Shown here in pieces: positions 1 to 64,000 of a DNA stretch of 64,000 nt. The DNA lies in the NCBI GenBank assembly GCA_018881555.1, contig JACAXG010000055.1, positions 4,362,978 to 4,426,977 of the forward strand, given 5' to 3'. Numbering within the stretch: position 1 is the first letter of the stretch; each line of letters begins with the position of its first letter. The notes below the pieces were generated by a model that was given only the letters and a program-made list of their open reading frames with translations, was not told the DNA's origin and made no database searches. The stretch comes from Amblyornis subalaris (taxonomy: Eukaryota > Chordata > Aves > Passeriformes > Ptilonorhynchidae). Position numbers and translations under genes: made by a program.

Positions 1-2439
1 GCCACGAGGAGAGGGAACCTTTTGGAAAGCCTTATCCATTAGCTGTGAGATCGGACAAATCTGTAAATGTTACCATCTAGCTTATACAGCTTTATATAAA
101 GATAAGCAAGACATTGGCAGTTTAGCTACATACTTAGACAATTTTAAAAAGGGAGCTATTGTGCCCTTATTTATTCAAGTTAGTCACTTTGAGGGGATGA
201 ATAGGATGCTGGAGGGCAGAGGACATTCACATTATAAGAAATGAAAAGCAGATTTGATTTAAGTTTCCTGGTGCAGCCAAGTTAACAGTATAGCATTCCG
301 CTTTTTTACATTGGACAAGTTGAGAAAAACCAAAATAAAAGTTCATTTTGACAGAAGGGTTGTATGCTTTCTGGAAATGGGGAACACAGAGAAAAATCTG
401 CTGTTAAAGAAACAGGACCTATATCTTTTTCCTGCTTTACATCTGAATGGACACAAATCAGGCAATTTGCATGAAACATGGCAAGAAGCTAAATGGCACA
501 TGCTATATCACTTTCAGAGGAGTCTGGAATTGGAGTGAAATATCCAAGATAGAAAATACGTGTGCAGTTCTGTGGGAATGAAATAACTGTAACTTAGAAC
601 AGAGCAGTTTTATTATAGCACCAAAATTTATGATTTCTTGTTTAGTACCAATGTGGATAACAAATCTTTGCCATTAAGGTCTGAAAACTGTGGATACCAA
701 CCCATCTGTATATACAACATTAAGCTCAGGAGGACTTCTGCCTGACTTTTTAATCTGCTTACGTCTTTTTCAATATGGAAGACAGAGGGCTGGATGTAGT
801 CAAGCTGAAGCAAATGTGTAAGGGTACACAATAGCCAGAAAAGAAATGTCTCTGGAAAGGTCTAGAGTATTATCCTGAGTCTGAGCATCCTGCAGCTGCT
901 AGTCCCTGCTGGGTTTTCAGCACAGCTCACATGTCAAACAGGAGGCACTGACGCAGCAGGATTTTATGGGCATGGGCAATGTGATGTGGATGAGCTTTGC
1001 TGTACTGGGGCCCATCCAGCAAAAAATGCTGTATGAAATGCAGGAAGATTCTGCCAAGGTACAAATTTGGCTTGAGTATGCTTATTACATTAACTTTGTA
1101 ACTGTGCCAGCTGAAAAAATGCATTGGATACTTTTGGATAAGAAATAGCAACCTTTTCCATATTTATGTTTTGTAGTTAGCTTGATTTATAAACCTGATG
1201 TACATAAATTGTCAGAACCTAATTATGGCACAGAATTCCACTCACTGTGGGTGGGCTGCAGTTATTTTTAAAGAGCTTGGTACAATACCCACAAATACAC
1301 AACACAGTCACCAGTGTTCAGTTCCCTTTAGCTGGAAATGCCCTGAACTATGAAACTTCTATCACTTTCATTTTGAGGCTGTTTGNTATGAATGCCAACA
1401 CAATTCACCTGCAGGAGTTTTTTCTTTATTTTCTATCTTGTCCATTCCATAATATATTGTGGCAAAAGGAGAACTAAAGCATCTGGCCTACGGCATTAAA
1501 TAGAGAATGAGCTGAGAAGCCCAGGGAAACATAGTCTTTGTTCTGCCTGTACCAGATTCCCTCAGTGATTTCATGCTGAACTACCTGTGTCTCCATTTTC
1601 CTGCCTTTTGGATAAATATTATCTCAGTTTAGCTCAGCAACATGGTATGTAACTTAAGGTCCCCATATTCTCAAATGCTGTTGGAGATTTTTATGCTGGT
1701 GCTGTGTAATTCAGAAGAAAGCAGAAGACTATCATTTTGTATAGCAACTTCCACGTGGGCCATTTTGTAGAAACAATCCAATTTCTAAATAGAGAAAAAT
1801 AGAGAAGATAGAGAAAATAACTCTGAGAAACATGCAGAATAACATTAATACAGTGGATTTATGCTGAGAAGGAGGGACTTTTGAAAGATTCAGGGGCATT
1901 GCTAAAGGCCCCATCCTGCTGGGAGACCTCACCCGCCCATCTCTGACAGAGGTTGGGGCCTGGGCATGAACAATTTTCTATCAGAAGCAAAACAACTTGA
2001 ACTGCAGGGTTTTTAGCATATCATTACAAATTCAAACCCAGGCCTATTCTGATGGAAAATCTTCCTTAGGAATGCGAATTGTTTTGGGCAAAATAATCAG
2101 GCTTCTTTCCTGGCAGGGATACTATTTGCATCAAAAATTAGTGTCATCCACCCACTCAGTTTCCAACTAAAAGCCAGGCACTTCATTAGCGAAGTGAGAA
2201 CAGCGATGCCTGGCTGGAGCAGCTACGGCAAACAAACCTGCCAGTAGAGCCAGAAAGGTGGGACAGCCGTGTGCTCCCGCGGGCATGAGGGGCGCCAGGA
2301 CCGCACAGGGCCAGAGGAGGAATGAGGACATTCCTGCCTGGGAGAGTGAAATACGTGGTAGAGCAAATGATCCAGCCCTGACAAAGGGCTAAGCTCCTCT
2401 TTCCCAGGAGGGAGGTTTTGGAAGCTGCGCGCAGAGCCC
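1..2439. other. 5' flanking DNA, no gene recognised
   Basis: AT-rich sequence in the first 2.1 kb, with GC rising from about 2185. The short ORFs here have no recognisable protein character. No RNA gene or clear repeat family was recognised. A single N lies at 1386. Distal promoter elements for the gene downstream could be present but cannot be proved by eye. Confidence 0.6.
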
Positions 2440-2715
2440 CTGTGCGCTGTGTGTGCAAGAGCCGCGCGTGTTGATGGCGTGAAGGGAGAGCTGTGTGGGG
2501 ACGAGCCGTGCGCGTGGCGCCCTGCGTGCCGGCGCGTCAGTGCCGCGCGTGTGTTCGTGTGGCGGAACAGGCACGTTTGAGCCAGGCCCCACGAAGGCAT
2601 CGTGTGCGCCCACAGCTGCCAGTGCCCACTGCGCGGGCAAGGCGTGTATGTGTGTCAGCCTTCGTGTGAGAGCGGGCGTGAGAAGAGCTAGGTGTGCACG
2701 AAGGGCAAGCACTGA

Positions 2716-2747
2716 GCGTGTGCGTGTGCGTGTGTGTGTGTGTGTGT
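2716..2747. repeat. Alternating GC/GT dinucleotide tract (microsatellite)
   Basis: Thirty-two bases of unbroken purine-pyrimidine alternation. The 5' half mixes GC and GT steps and the 3' half is a pure GT run. It lies about 540 bp upstream of the KIF21A start codon, within a wider GTG-rich stretch at about 2630-2860. Confidence 0.9.
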
Positions 2748-3113
2748 CCCCAACCAACAGGTGTGTGTGGAGAGATGGGCGCATCAGTGGGCGTGTGTGG
2801 AGAAGGGGCTATGTGGAGACGAGGTGGGGGGGTGTATGTGGAGAGCCGCATGCCCGCATGGTCGCCGGGCTCCCCGTGGCGGCGGCTGCCCGGGGCGGGC
2901 CCGCTGACGCACTGCGGCTGCAGCGGGCGGAGGAGCCGGACCCGGCGGGGCGGGGGCCGCTGACCGGGGCCGTGGCTCGGCCCGCTGACTGACAGCGCTC
3001 CCCGCCCAGGCACTGGAAGGGCCGGGCCGGAGCGGGGCGGGCGAGAGGAGGAGAAGGAGGAGCGGTGCGAACCGCCNTGCGCTGCCGCGGCTCGTACCTA
3101 TTCATTCAGTCAC

Positions 3114-3125
3114 CTAAAATGGCTG
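3114..3125 (+). promoter_or_regulatory. YY1-like element near presumed start of transcription
   Basis: The sequence CCTAAAATGGCTG resembles the YY1 core (AAnATGGC), which in many CpG-island promoters lies just downstream of the initiation site. It contains an ATG that is in frame with KIF21A. Assignment is by motif only. Confidence 0.4.
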
Positions 3126-3256
3126 GAGAGAGGAGCTGGCGGAGCAGGAGGAGGAGGTNAAGGGGGAAGCTGCAGTGGTGCCCCCACCTCCTCCGCGGCC
3201 CGGCGGAGCTCCCGGCAAGGCTCGCGGTCGCCCCTCGCCCGCCTGCCCGCGGCACC

Positions 3257-64000
<60,744 letters not shown>

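Overview
The window is vertebrate nuclear DNA, almost certainly from a bird and probably a passerine. It carries the 5' two-thirds of one gene, KIF21A (kinesin-4 family motor), on the + strand. The bird assignment rests on two things. Interspersed repeats of avian type are present: CR1 LINE tails read in antisense, an avian-type ERV solo LTR, and a fusion of a tRNA-Ile-like head with a CR1-like tail that resembles the passerine SINE family TguSINE1. The encoded protein is also near-identical to vertebrate KIF21A but differs from the human sequence at scattered positions. About 18 isolated N bases indicate an assembly with single-base ambiguities.

Layout. Positions 1-2400 are upstream sequence with no recognisable gene. 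Positions about 2440-3440 form a CpG island with GC boxes, a YY1-like element and a 32-bp alternating purine-pyrimidine tract; coding exon 1 starts at 3257. Intron 1 (3301-32222) is 28.9 kb and holds only degraded CR1 and SINE copies, T-rich tracts and one unexplained 159-codon antisense ORF. Twenty-one further coding exons lie between 32223 and 62279. All 22 join in one frame into 3150 nt (1050 codons) with GT-AG borders. The last 1.7 kb is the start of the next intron, so the 3' part of the gene (rest of the stalk and the WD40 domain) is outside the window.

The protein. Residues about 9-371 are the kinesin motor: P-loop at 88-95, SSRSH switch I at 223-227, DLAGSE switch II at 274-279. About 372-590 are neck and first coiled coil, followed by an acidic linker at about 600-638. 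About 640-830 are a long coiled coil, then a variable basic/serine linker (about 830-905). About 905-1050 are the regulatory coiled coil, which in human KIF21A carries the mutations of congenital fibrosis of the extraocular muscles type 1. Those human positions are unchanged here. Exon 12 (39 nt) has a weak donor and is a likely in-frame cassette.

I do not see a new biological system. The items most worth checking are an in-frame upstream ATG whose use depends on a single N, the antisense ORF at 22830-23309, the tRNA-Ile/CR1 SINE, two LTR-like insertions, CTCF-like motifs in introns 6 and 7, and a SOXE-like dimer motif in intron 1.
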